Assembly: GCA_033557465.1 (NCBI GenBank)
Contig: CM066037.1
Location: 203,917,156-203,981,155, forward strand
DNA from: Ichthyophis bannanicus
Taxonomy: Eukaryota > Chordata > Amphibia > Gymnophiona > Ichthyophiidae
DNA length: 64,000 nt
Reading direction: 5' to 3'
Part shown: positions 42,241 to 52,560 of the stretch, piece after piece
How positions within the stretch are numbered: the stretch's first letter is position 1
Layout: every line of letters starts with the position of its first letter
Position numbers and translations under genes: made by a program
The notes under the pieces: model-generated
What the model was told of the DNA's origin: nothing
The model's database searches: none
The model's input: only the letters and a program-made list of their open reading frames with translations

Positions 42241-44071
42241 ATGGAAAAGCCCTCTTCCGGGTTTAAAAAGTGCACGAAGTGCAGCGGTACTCTTTCTATC
42301 ACTGACACCCATGACTGGTGTTTAAAATGCTTGGGTCCTGACCACTCCATCACCGATTGTGAGTCCTGTTCCCTGATGTCTAAAAGAGGTCGACAGAATC
42401 GAGCGGCCAAGCTCAGTACCCTGTTTCCCTCTGATGCAGCTTCGGTGGCATCGACATCTTCCAGGGCTGCTTCTTCCTCCCATGGATCTCAGGTAACCAA
42501 ACATAAGTCCAGCCGGTCCTCGAAGGGTAGATCTCCCTCTAAGTATCGAGATGCCTCCGGGCTTGCTCTCGAGGATCCCGCACCGGCAAAATTACCCCGG
42601 CGGGAAGCTCCGGCTTCCAAAGCTTTATCTATGGGGTCACAGGTTGACATCAATGGCTCGGCCTCGACCGATCACCTGTTGCCATGTTCTGGGGTACCGG
42701 TGGTTTCCACTGGTACCGACATCCAGACATTGGTTGCGTCAATGGATCCAGAATATTCTGACCATGCAGCGTGCCATTACGGCATTCATACAAGCTGCGA
42801 CGCCTCCGGTACCGCAACAAACTCCGTTGTCGGTCCCGGTTCCGGCACCGGTACCGGCTTCAGTGTCGACTGCAGCGGTACCCTGTTCTGTGATGCGCAT
42901 CGGTACCGAATAGGTACCGATCACTCCCGATGTCGATACCACTCGGTACGCGTATTGGGTTCTGCAGGAGCCATCCAGACAGGCGATACTTTGATTCCTC
43001 CGAAGACTCTGATGAGTCAGAGGCTTCTAACGAAGCATCGGTACTCCTTCCTCAGGAGCCCTCTTCTCCAAAAAGAAGAATGTCTCCTCCAGAAGACTTG
43101 TCTTTTCAAGACTTCATTAGGGAAGTGGCCAGGGGCCTCTCCATTTCAGTGGCCCCTGAACCAGAGCCCAGAGCTAAGAAATTGGATATTTTACAATATC
43201 CTAAGGCTCCTAAAGAGGCAGCTACTTTACCAATTCATGAGATCCTTTATGATCACATGTTGGGCATATGGGAGACACCTCTCACTACCTCCCCTCATTC
43301 TCGTAGATTGGATACCATATACCGTGTTCCTCTTGTCCTGGCTTTCATAAGACTCAGCTTCCTCACCACTCTATTGTCGTGGAGTCTGCTATGAAGAAGA
43401 TAAAGAGTGCAAAAAGACACTCATCTAATCCTCCAGGAAGAGAATGCAGAACCTTGGATGCTTTTGGCCGGAGAATTTTCCAGGCCAATATGCTTGCTGC
43501 CAGAATCAGCTCCTATAGTCTCTATATGGGGATGTTTCTAAAGGAAGTTACAGATCATCTGCAAACTTTATCTCCTTTTATCTCAGAAGATAAAAGGGAG
43601 GAGTTTCTCACCTGGCTTAAACATGCCCAGGATGTTTCCAAATTTTCCAACCGTGCAGCCTTTGACTCTTTTGAGTGTGCCAGCAGAGCCTCGGCTATTG
43701 CCGTAGGTGCAGGCAGAGTTGCTTGGTTACAAGCTTCTGATTTGGAACCCTGGGTCCAGGATGGATTAGGAAATCTTCCTTGTACAGGTGAAAACATTTT
43801 TGGCAAGGATTGGCAAGCAAAGGCCACTCAGATGGATGCTGAGAATTCTGCCTTAGATAGACTTTCAAAGTCTACTTCTGCTCCTGTTAGAAAAAGGTTA
43901 TTCAAAAAGGCTTTCTTTCCCAAAAAGGGGAAATATTATCCTGTTTATGGTCAGCAGGCATCTTCTGCAGGTCGTTTTGCTGCAAAGCGTCAGCAACAAC
44001 CTAAACAAGCCAAGCCTAAGGCTGCAAGGACTGCTACAGCCCAACAGCCTCAGCCTCCTCAGGGCCTTTGA
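42241..44071 (+). pseudogene. A4 gag (three frameshifts, one stop)
   Basis: The start ATG at 42241 gives MEKPSSGFKKCTKC, with ligand residues C11, C14, H24, C27, C30, H35, C40, C43. The frame shifts near 42745 (one extra base relative to A3). It meets TAG at 42911-42913 and shifts again near 42970 and 43335. The last frame (43379-44071) is clean, with KRHSSNPPGRECRTLDAFGR, LYMGMFLKEV, a FECASRASAIAVGAGR block and a Gln/Lys/Pro-rich basic tail. The middle part is the Pro/Val/Ser-rich stretch encoded by GGTACC-containing repeats. Confidence 0.88.
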
Positions 44072-46265
44072 CTCACATCTAGAGAACTTAGCCTTTCTGG
44101 CTCTAGAAGAACCAGAGCCTCTCACCATTCCAGGAAGGTTAGCCCACTTTGCTCCCAGATGGGAACAAGTCACGGCAGAGCAATGTACCCTCTCCATCAT
44201 AAGGGAGGGGTACAAGCTTCATTTCTTAAACCTTCCTCCTCACACCATGGTGAGACAGTTCAATTCTCCAACATCTCTTCTCGACCTTCTGGGTCAGGAG
44301 ATTGCTACCCTTCTTGCCCAAATGGCAATAGAAGAAGTACCCCTTCTTCAACAGGGCTTAGGGTTCTACTTCCCCTATTTTTTTATCCCAAAGAAAACAG
44401 GGGGCTACAGACCCATATTAGATCTCAGAGAATTGAACAAGTTTCTATGCAAGGAGAAATTCAAGATGATTTCTCTCGGTGCTCTCCTTCCATACCTTCA
44501 GAGTCAGGATTGGCTTTGTTCTCTAGATCTCAAGGATGCGTACACCCATATCCTCATCCATCCAACACACAGAAGGTTCCTTCGGTTCCTTTATCAAGGA
44601 AAGCACTACCAATACAGAGTGCTTCCTTTCGATCTGGCCTCTGCTCCAAGAGTGTTCACAAAATGCATGGCAGTAGTAGCTGCATTTCTACGCACTCTAG
44701 GAATATTTGTATTCCCATATCTGGACGACTGGCTCATCCGAGCTCCGTCCCAGTCAGAGGCCCAGACTTCCCTAGCCTGCACAAGGCGTGTTCTTCAGTA
44801 TCTGGGACTTGTAATAAACATCCCAAAATCCCATCTCACCCCTACTCAGTCATTAGAGTTCATAGGGGCCTTGCTGGATACCACAACTGCAAGGGCCTAT
44901 CTTCCCCAGGCCCGTTGCCTACGCTTGGTGCAGTTAGCCTCACAAATTCAGTTAAAGTCACATTTAACTGCTCGAGAAATGTTACAACTGTTAGGCCACA
45001 TGGCATCCACTGTGCATGTGGTTCCTTACGTTCGCCTTCACATGAGGGCAGCTCAGTGGACTCTGTCCACCCAATGGATCCAGGCATCAGGGTGCCTGTC
45101 AGACAAAATAGCAACCTCCAGTCGCCTCTTCTGGTCTCTCCAGTGGTGGAAGTCCACTCAAAATCTGTTGCTGGGGTCCCCCTTTCAACTGTCGCTACCC
45201 CAAGCAACCCTTACAACAGATGCCTCTCCAAGGGGTTGGGGAGCTAATCTACAAGATCTCTCCACCCAGGGCATCTGGTCTCCACAAGAGACATCTCTAC
45301 ATATCAACCTCTTGGAGCTCAGAGCAATTCTTCTAGCTCTCAGAGTCTTCCACACTCTGCTCAGCTACAAGACAGTCCTCATCCACACGGACAACCAAGT
45401 AGCCATGTTCTACGTGAACAAGCAGGGCGGGACTGACTCTCTGTCGCTTTGCAACGAAGCTTTGAGATTGTGGGCCTTCACCAGAGAGCATCAAATTCAT
45501 CTCGTGGCAGTGTATCTTCCAGTGGTTCAAAACTCTTGGGGAGACAGACTCAGTCGAGTTCTGCTTCCACACGAATGGTCCCTCCATGGGGACCAGATAG
45601 CCATGATCTTCCGAATTTGGGGAACTCCGGACATAGACCTGTTTGCAAGTCCGTGGAATGCCAAACTTCCCCGGTTCTGTTCCAGGATTCCGTGTCAGGG
45701 AGTTCAGGCCAGGGATGCCTTTCTCCTTCATTGGGGGCAAGACTTTCTCTATGCCTTTCCACCCATTCCCCTAATTCCCAAGACACTGTTCAAACTTCAG
45801 AGAGACAAGGTGTCTATGATCCTCATTGCACCACATTGGCCACCCCAGGTGTGGTATCCTCTACTTCTGCATCTCTCTCAAGCTCCCTCCCTGGACTTGG
45901 GATCTGCCCCAGACCTCCTGTCCCAGGAGGAGGGAACGTTGTGTCACCCAAATCCCCAGTCTCCATCTCAGAGCCTGGTTGCTGAAGGCCTAGACCTTCA
46001 AGACTTGCATCTTTCTCAGCAGGTGAAGGATATCCTTCATGCTTCCAGAAAGCCTTCCACTAGACGTTCCTATGCTTTTAAATGGAAAAGGTTTACCATT
46101 TGGTGTGCACAGAAGGGTCTTATCCCCCTTGCAATACCTCTGAATTCTTTACTAGAGTATTTGCTGTGTTTATCCCATGCAGGCCTTAAAACAAATTCAG
46201 TAAGAGTCCATTTGAGTGCTATTGCAGCATCCCTTAAGCCTCTCAATGGACAGCCTATTTCATGA
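43947..46265 (+). CDS. A4 pol: RT, RNase H, methyltransferase-like, fused to recombinase N-terminus
   Basis: An open frame of 772 codons; the first 40 overlap the gag tail. RT: GYRPILDLRELNKF, catalytic Asp194 in SLDLKD and YLDD 258-261. The usually conserved PFGL is PFDL here, which may cripple RT. RNase H: Asp425, Glu457, Asp482, Asp533. Methyltransferase-like: DIDLFASPWN (562-571) and FPPI (604-607). From about residue 660 the frame continues into recombinase (SRKPSTRRSYAFKW), because two bases present in A3 near 23070 are missing. It stops at 46263-46265 owing to the 25-bp deletion. Confidence 0.85.
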   Translation: MVSRHLLQVVLLQSVSNNLNKPSLRLQGLLQPNSLSLLRAFDSHLENLAFLALEEPEPLTIPGRLAHFAPRWEQVTAEQCTLSIIREGYKLHFLNLPPHTMVRQFNSPTSLLDLLGQEIATLLAQMAIEEVPLLQQGLGFYFPYFFIPKKTGGYRPILDLRELNKFLCKEKFKMISLGALLPYLQSQDWLCSLDLKDAYTHILIHPTHRRFLRFLYQGKHYQYRVLPFDLASAPRVFTKCMAVVAAFLRTLGIFVFPYLDDWLIRAPSQSEAQTSLACTRRVLQYLGLVINIPKSHLTPTQSLEFIGALLDTTTARAYLPQARCLRLVQLASQIQLKSHLTAREMLQLLGHMASTVHVVPYVRLHMRAAQWTLSTQWIQASGCLSDKIATSSRLFWSLQWWKSTQNLLLGSPFQLSLPQATLTTDASPRGWGANLQDLSTQGIWSPQETSLHINLLELRAILLALRVFHTLLSYKTVLIHTDNQVAMFYVNKQGGTDSLSLCNEALRLWAFTREHQIHLVAVYLPVVQNSWGDRLSRVLLPHEWSLHGDQIAMIFRIWGTPDIDLFASPWNAKLPRFCSRIPCQGVQARDAFLLHWGQDFLYAFPPIPLIPKTLFKLQRDKVSMILIAPHWPPQVWYPLLLHLSQAPSLDLGSAPDLLSQEEGTLCHPNPQSPSQSLVAEGLDLQDLHLSQQVKDILHASRKPSTRRSYAFKWKRFTIWCAQKGLIPLAIPLNSLLEYLLCLSHAGLKTNSVRVHLSAIAASLKPLNGQPIS

Positions 46266-47005
46266 GAGGCCTTCTTTTAAGTAAACCTCCCATTAGACCA
46301 CCTCCAGTGGCATGGGACTTTAATTTGGTTCTTGGCCAGCTTATGAAGCCACCCTTTGAACCATTAGCCACTACCTCCTTGAAATTTCTTTCCTGGAAGG
46401 TTACTTTTCTCATTGCAGTCACCTCAGCTCGCCGCATCAGTGAGCTGCAAGTCTTGGTGGCTAATCCTCCTTATACAAGGTTCCATCATGACAAGGTAGT
46501 CCTCAGGACTAATCCACACTTTATGCCTAAAGTGGTCTCACCTTTTCATCTGAACCAGGTGGTGTATTTACCTGTCTTTTTTCCAGGACCTCATGCATCA
46601 AGTGCAGAGAGGAATCTCCATACCCTGGATTGTAAGAGAGCACTCGCTTTTTACTTACAAAGGACACAGCAACATAGACAGTCCTCTCAACTCTTTGTTG
46701 CTTTTGATCCCTCTCATTTGGGACTTCCAGTCTCTAAGAGAACTCTGTCCAATTGGATTGCTCAGTGTATTTCTTTCGCCTACCAGAGTAAGAACCTTTC
46801 TCTGGAGGGCCATGTCACAGCTCACAATGTGAGGGCCATGGCAGCCTCTATGGCTCATCTGAACTCTGTGTCCATCGACCAAATCTGTCAAGCGGCCACC
46901 TGGGCCTCGGTTCATACCTTTACAGCCCATTACTGCTTGGACAAGGACTCCCGCCGGTATGCCTTGTTTGGTCAGGCTGTTCTCAAACACCTGTTCTGTA
47001 CCTAA
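46262..47005 (+). pseudogene. A4 tyrosine recombinase, C-terminal part
   Basis: It follows a 25-bp deletion (relative to A3 at 23375-23400) that changes the frame. It is otherwise clean: first catalytic Arg in TSARRISEL, PKVVSPFHLNQ, HxxR in HNVRAMAAS and the tyrosine in HYCLDKDSRR, ending LKHLFCT. With the N-terminal half carried by the preceding frame, all catalytic residues are present but on two frames. Confidence 0.88.
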
Positions 47006-47118
47006 TCAACTCCTACCCCCCATCCCTGGTTGGATGCCCGAGATCCATGGGGGCAGGTAGAGCCCTTCTCAGGGACTCACAACCTTGGAGATCTCCCTGG
47101 CATCTCTAGCTGGGGAGT

Positions 47119-47217
47119 CCCCATATGTGAAGACTCATTCCTGCTTGTTCCTGGAGATAGCACAGTTACTTACCTGTAACAGGTGATCTCTGGGAACAGC
47201 AGGAATAAGTCTTCACA
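47119..47217 (+). repeat. A4 internal complementary region
   Basis: The left-end complement (CCATATGTGAAGACTCATTC…TGTTCCTGGAGA) is at 47121-47157. The right-end complement (AGCACAGTTACTTACCTGTA … GTCTTCACA) is at 47159-47217. One extra base (T) lies at the joint. Confidence 0.92.
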
Positions 47218-47309
47218 ACCCACCCACCTCCCCTAGGAGTTGTATCTCTCTATCTATCTATCTTTCCTTTCCTCTCTCTCTCTTTGTCTCAGCTTAAAAC
47301 TTGAACTGG

Positions 47310-47493
47310 AGAGAGGCGGTTGGGAAAGGCGGGAAGGCAGCGCGCAGGCGCTGTGGGATGCTCGCAAAAGCTTTCCTTCTGGACGCTGGGGAGCGTTCCC
47401 GCGCAGGCTCCGTCGGTACCGACGATACCCATATGTGTAGACTTATTCCTGCTGTTCCCAGAGATCACCTGTTACAGGTAAGTAACTGTGCTT
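47310..47493 (+). repeat. A4 right inverted terminal repeat
   Basis: It has the palindrome CGTCGGTACCGACG at 47411-47424, then CACCTGTTACAGGTAAGTAAC. The donor-like CAG/GTAAGT is at 47475-47483, ten bases before the element end. Confidence 0.92.
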
Positions 47494-47655
47494 TACTGTT
47501 CACATGTTATATGTAAATTTGTTCAGTTTTATTACATTCATTGTGTTATATTAACCTTGTTTTCTGGAAAGTTCTGTTATGTTTAATGTAAACAGCCTTG
47601 ATCTTTGGAAAAGCAGTATATAATCCTTTCAAATAAAATAAATAAATAAAATACC

Positions 47656-48260
47656 TTAAAGGATTTGATGCTCAAGACTGTCTTCTTGATTGTGAGGTGG
47701 ATTTCTGAGCTGCAGGCTCTGTCTTCCTGAGATTCTTATCTGTCTTTTTCAAACAAAGCAGTTTCCATTCAGCCTGTGCCTTCCTTCATGCCTAAAATGC
47801 TGTCCCCCTTTCATGTGAACCAGGTGATTTGCCTGCTTTTTCTGTAAGGAGCACTGTTGGGGGAAGGATAAGGATCTTTCTCTTGTGAATGTCCAGAGGG
47901 TGCTTCTCCGGTACATGGAGAGGTTACGAATTCCTTTTGTAAGTCAGACCATCTTTTTGTGCTCTTTGCTGCCCCATGCAAGGGTGTAGCGGCGGCCAAG
48001 TCGACTTTGGGGCGCTGGATTAAGGAGCCCATTGCCTTGGCATATTTGTTACAGAACTGGCTGGTTCTGGAGGGTTTGCGTACTTATTTTACCCGAGCAC
48101 AGCATCCTCATGGGCAGAGTAAAGTTCAGTAGCCCCTGCAGACATTTGTCAGGCAGCAATGTAGCCATCACTTTCCACTTTTGTCAAGCATTACTGTTTG
48201 GATGTCCATGCGCTGGCAGACATGGCCTTTGTTTCAAGAGTTTTGTGAGGTGCTGTCTCT
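47656..48260 (+). pseudogene. C1 tyrosine recombinase, C-terminal part
   Basis: Decayed coding in several frames: LKTVFLI near 47670, PFHVNQVICL near 47810, a GRWIKEPIALAYLLQNW-like stretch near 48010-48065 and PADICQAAM near 48135, followed by HYCLDVHA with the tyrosine. The order matches C2 recombinase 56460-57030. There are multiple stops. Confidence 0.72.
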
Positions 48261-48289
48261 TCTTCCTGTCCAGTGGTATAGCTTTGGCA

Positions 48290-48395
48290 CATCCCACTTT
48301 TCTGGACTGGTCTAGCAAGATGATATGGAAGGTAACGTTTTACTTACCAGTTAATGTCCTTTCCTTGAGTTCTACTAGACCAGTCTGTGGTATCT
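48290..48395 (+). repeat. C1 internal complementary region
   Basis: It has GGACTGGTCTAGCAAGATG, then GTAACGTTTTACTTACCAG and TTGAGTTCTACTAGACCAGTC. These are the same blocks that form the right end at 48688-48750 and, inverted, the left end of C1-type elements (52486-52520). Confidence 0.7.
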
Positions 48396-48559
48396 TGAGT
48401 CTGCAATGAGTTTTATGCTTGGCTCTGCAGACCCATCCTCTGCTGACAGCCTTATGTTTCTACCTTCCTGTATATAGTTCTCTGCTGTTGATAACTCATT
48501 GTTGCCCGCATCTGAGGTTGTGTGAGGCTTACTCTCTGTATCCCATGTGCTTTGGGATG

Positions 48560-48750
48560 AATCCTAAAGGGACCTCTGAGGCCGAGGCAAATAGAGGCAT
48601 GGGAGTGATGTCATTGAAACGTGGGCTTTTCATTGGTTCTTTGTCTTCACCAATCTGCTGGTAGGGGAACACAAACCACTTGTCTGGGACTGGTCTAGCA
48701 GGACTCATGGAAAGGACTTAAACAAGGTGACATTTTACTTATCAGTTATT
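48560..48750 (+). repeat. C1 right inverted terminal repeat
   Basis: Its reverse complement matches window bases 1-115 (CTACCAGCAGAT…GAACCAATGAAAAGCC). It ends near 48750 after GGTGACATTTTACTTATCAG. The exact last base is uncertain. Confidence 0.8.
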
Positions 48751-49211
48751 TTTCCACAATCTTGCTATACTGCTCTTCAATGAAGTATCAGAGTGGTTTA
48801 CAATTGTACTAAGTAAAAATATGAGAAAGAGAGTTTATATTGAGGAAGGACAGAGGTTAAGGTAGGAGATGAAAAGGAGAGAAGCACTAATACATATTTT
48901 CAAATCTACCCAGGAGAGAGAGAGGAAAGGTAGTGGAGCTAACATAGTGTTTCCCAACTCCGACCCCTAAGATCTGATTGTGGAAAGCGTTGGGTGCGGG
49001 ACCAGCATATTCCTGGCAGCTCAAGTGCTACCAAGTACCTTAATGTGGGACACACTTAACACGGATGCACCTGACATCTAGGTGATGTCACACTCATTGC
49101 CCTCATGCTAGTGGCAGTGCATTCTCCATGCCCACACTCCACCCATTTCCTATCCCATGACACCATGTGCTACCCCATGACACAGTGTGCTTTAACGCAT
49201 AGTCACTAGCA
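48751..49211. other. Unassigned DNA
   Basis: No coding frame, RNA gene or repeat I can name. A GA-rich stretch (48810-48930) and scattered short direct repeats are visible. Confidence 0.5.
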
Positions 49212-49447
49212 TGCTGGGTTTAAAAATAGGTTTGGACAAGTTCCTGGAGGAAAGGTCCAGAAACCATTATTAAAGGGGGCCCAGGATATCCACTGCTTGA
49301 CCTAATACAAGCATTGTGGAACCTGTGTCTTTTGGGGAAACTGCTAAGTACTTGTGACCTAGATTGACTTCTGTTGGAAACAGGATACTGGGCTTTGATG
49401 GACCTTGGTCTGACAAAGTATGGCATATCTTATCTTATGTTCTTATG
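49212..49447 (+). mobile_element. CR1-like LINE 3' end
   Basis: It begins inside the last RT codons (GGTTTGGACAAGTTCCTGGA, the FKKGLDKFLE block) and runs through the tail. The tail contains the complement of the CCATACTGGGTCAGACCAAG block and ends TCTTATGTTCTTATG. It matches, in the opposite orientation, the CR1 piece at 19414-19660. Confidence 0.85.
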
Positions 49448-49861
49448 CCCCCATGTTAACTATTCTGGCTGCTAGTTGCTATGCTCTAAAAATCAGTCAC
49501 TGGGCTTTAGTGTAAAAAAAAAAAAGAAGGGTTGTACGTTTTTAAATAAGGAAGAAAAAAAAGTGTGATTTCAAAGTCAAACAAGGCTCAAATATTAGCA
49601 TCCAACAAGCCTTTTTGTGATTGACTAGCAGAGAGGGTGCCTTCAAGGTCTGCGAGCACAGAGTGATGAAATACTAATCCATCATCATCTTGGGCAACGA
49701 AAGGATACATTTCTATTAGAATAAAAGCTAGTACAAAATTAGAAATCATTCCAGAAATTGTTCCATTGGTGTTTCTAGGAACTATTTAGTGTTAAGTTCA
49801 CATAAAATACTTACGTTAGCTAAAAGCCAAGGATGGGGAAGGAGAGTTCTTCTTGCTGCTT
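49448..49861. other. Unassigned DNA
   Basis: AT-rich, with two A-rich tracts near 49514 and 49553. Nothing recognisable on either strand. Confidence 0.5.
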
Positions 49862-50303
49862 CTACTGTTGCTCTGACAACTGCTCTGTGAGCTTCAACTG
49901 AATCTCACCAATCTATACATGAAGTAGGGAACCGAGGACATGCAACACAGAACGGGCTATGTCTTCAGCTTTCAGACATCTGATGCTCTCATAAGTCGCA
50001 TCTGCTTTCTCTGGGTCATTTTCATGAACTTTGAAAGCAAAGTTAGTTTTTAGTAGTCCTGGAGATATACTTGTTGCTCTTATATGCAATTTGGCCTCTC
50101 TGAGCTTTTGCCTCAGACCCTCTGTCATTGCCATGACAGCGTATTTGGTGGCACTGTAGAAGTGCATGATGGATGTGGAAAGGACCCTGTGACCACTTAA
50201 ACTGTTTATGTTAATAATATGGCCATCAATGTTTTTTTCCCATCATGGACTGATAAGGTTCCTATGTGCAAATACTTACAGCCAGAATGTTCACATCAAT
50301 ATT
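49862..50303 (-). pseudogene. DHRS11-like short-chain dehydrogenase pseudogene
   Basis: Minus-strand coding from about 50303 gives VNILAVSICT, then a TAG (50262-50264). It continues YQSM…NIDGHIININSLSGHRV, the catalytic YxxxK in HFYSATKYAVMAMTEGLRQ, IRATSISPGLLKTNFAFKVH and CLKAEDIARSVLHVLGS. A second TAG is at 49913-49915, followed by a short tail to a stop at 49862. This is the C-terminal half of an SDR oxidoreductase closest, from memory of the family, to DHRS11. About 145 codons run without an intron, and two stops interrupt them. It is therefore a broken copy, perhaps a retrocopy, though no poly(A) tail is seen. Confidence 0.82.
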
Positions 50304-52485
50304 GCATGGTCATCCATTCCATTCCCATTTCTTTTATGTGAATTTTGTTTTAATTGAAATAATCAAATGTTTTAAAATGAATGGGACTTTGGCTTCCTTA
50401 GCCATTATCAATAGCTGCAGCTCTTCATTCTTTGCAGTTCTGCAGCAAGGGCCATAATATCTGGCCTTTATCACAGGGTTTAGTAGGAATCACAGGATAT
50501 AAGCTGGCCAAAGAGGAGTGAACCGAGTTGAGCAAGTGGGATGCAGTGGGTTGGATATCTCACCTTCACTGCCAGCAGATTGATTCTTTCTTTGGTCCCT
50601 GCCCCACTCATGCCTAAGGAATTGAAAGGAGGAGAGTAGAACTGTGCAGAATATAATAGAAAACTATGCTGTCCTGTTTTGTTTGAACCGGAACTCCGGT
50701 CCCAGCCAGCAGAGGAGGAGAATGCCACTTGTCTTTTTCCATCAGCCAGCAGAAGGTTCTGGATTTGTGTGGTGTGAGACAGGTAGTATTGGAGAAGAGA
50801 AAATAGCAAGGACTATGGGAATGAGGAAAAGGAGGAGGGGAGGGAGAAAAATGAGAAGGGAGCAAACAGGAGACGTGGATGGATGGAAGAAAAACTGAGG
50901 AGGATAGACAGAAGAGGAGAAAAGAGATATTTGGGGTAAAGGGGAGGAGATGAGGGAAGGAAGCAAGAAATGATAGCATAAAAGGGGGGACAAAACAGAT
51001 CTACAGTAGAGAACTGAAGAAAAATAAGTTAAAAGTAATCCAGGCTCAAAGGTTGTAAAATTCATTTGTTTAGTTTTCCAAAATGAATAGCTTTTCAGTA
51101 AAGTGTATTTTGTGAATATTCAGAAATGTAGAACATATGCAAATGTGCAAGTCTTGAAAACTGCCTTATTTTCTAACCCTGATCAAAATCTGCTTCTGCG
51201 CTGCTGCTTCAAGAGACTGTCTCTGCTTGTAGCAGAAAATCTGTGCTATTTGTTACTCTCCTGAAAACCTATCCCCCACATCCTTTACAGATTGTTACAG
51301 CTTTGAAAACATTGTTACACTGCTATTCATTGTAACCTGTAATTGAGAAATTTCATCGTTGTTCATCTGCACTGACCTGAAGGAAAAGAGCTCTGAAAAG
51401 CTAATCAGAAGCATACGTTAATTCATTAATCAGCTTTGTCTTTTATATCTGTATTAATCTAAAACGTAGCACTTACTGAAAATAAGCATAACCATTTTTT
51501 TCAGGTAAGGAGTTTAGAGTGGAGAAACAAGGAAAACCAAGAAAATGGATTCTCATTTTTGTTCTCACATTTTAAGAAATACTACTTGCCTTATATTTTT
51601 CCTGGCTTCAGCAAGGAGACTAACTTATACCATCCTGTTCTTGGTAAGTAGTATTTTGTAATGTAGGGCTCGTTCTTTTGCCACCTGACCTTATCTGTAC
51701 TGTACTTTAGTTTGCTGGTGAAAACAAACTAATTAGGTATAGACCTGTGTTTTCACCAGCAGTGTTCACTTTGTGACTAGTGAGATTCAAGTGTAAGCCC
51801 TCGGGACAAGGAAATAATGACTTTCCAGTAGATGTTCAAGGCTTGTTACAGTCGGGTAAAGGCGTGAGCTAAATACAAATAAATAAAATTTTATAGAAGT
51901 AAAGCTTTTGAACCCTGTAAAAGAGGGTTCATGGAGCAGCAATACTCTACCATTGTATCTTTGTTTGGTCACTGGGGAAAGAAGAGAGAGAGAAAACAGG
52001 TATTAAAGGTTTCCAATAAATGGTGGTTGTTGACTAGTGAACAGTCTTTTTTCTCTGTGTAAAGATAACTTAGAATTAATTCATTATTTTAAATTGATTA
52101 TTTTTGACCTGTGGCAGCAGTTTAGTTAAGATGAAAGCAACTCTAATAAATAACTAGAAATTGCTCCCTTTATGTATTTCAAGCTGTGATCCCAGTATGA
52201 TTACACAGATCAGATATCTTATGTTTTTCTTGGGAAATAATTGAAGGCAGGTTGCTGAGATAGGGTGATAAGTAATGACTATATGCAAGAAACTGGCTTT
52301 AGGGATATTGCACGATATGCATTGTATGTACCAGGATGAGCACATTTTCGGGTTGATGTAAGTACAATATATCCTGTTTATTAAGAAGCAAATTAAAACT
52401 ATTTGTTTCACAGTGACCCTGCATAGAGGTGACATGCATATAATAAAGAGAAAAGGCTCCTGATGTCTCCTTTGAATAGTTGGAC
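50304..52485. other. Unassigned, mostly AT-rich DNA
   Basis: Open frames of 80-120 codons occur but lack any recognisable domain, and the longest lie in a purine-rich strand (50780-51000). I see no exons with clear splice sites, no tRNA and no named repeat. This is the longest stretch without obvious transposon sequence. Confidence 0.5.
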
Positions 52486-52560
52486 AGTCCATATTGTCCT
52501 ACTAGACCAGTCCAGACAAGTGGGTTGTGTCCCCTACCAGCAGATGTGGAAACAGGAGTT
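52486..52560 (+). mobile_element. Left end of a C1-type DIRS element, cut by C2
   Basis: ACTAGACCAGTCCAGACAAG and GTGTCCCCTACCAGCAGAT match the C1 left-end sequence (bases 1-30 and the ICR at 48370-48390). After about 75 bases it is interrupted by the C2 start at 52561. The rest of this element is not recognised in the window. Confidence 0.7.

Larger units (their letters stand above)
41855..47493 (+). mobile_element. A4: full-length family A DIRS element
   Basis: It has complete ends (ATCTCCAGGAAC … GTAACTGTGCTT), gag, pol, recombinase, ICR and both ITRs in 5.6 kb, with no foreign insertion. The flanks form a continuous LINE tail without target duplication. Lesions are few: three frameshifts and a stop in gag, a 2-bp deletion that fuses pol to recombinase, and a 25-bp deletion in the recombinase. 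It is a useful reference for family A. Confidence 0.93.
41546..47651 (+). mobile_element. L2-like LINE 3' fragment in C1 recombinase, split by A4
   Basis: TACC flanks both sides (41542-41545 and 47652-47655), and C1 reads through when it is removed (…RRY, LKDLMLKTVFL). The left part has LINE RT C-terminal coding (YAFSLYAPSICNALPGNLI, FHKLLKAYLFKEHF) to a stop at 41692, then the 3' UTR. The right part (47494-47651) has the remaining UTR and an AAATAAAATAAATAAATAAA tail. A4 sits in the UTR. Confidence 0.82.

Noticed and set aside
50480..51065. Open frames of 84-121 codons on both strands
   Set aside because: Low-complexity purine-rich DNA, with no domain, start context or splice sites to support a gene.
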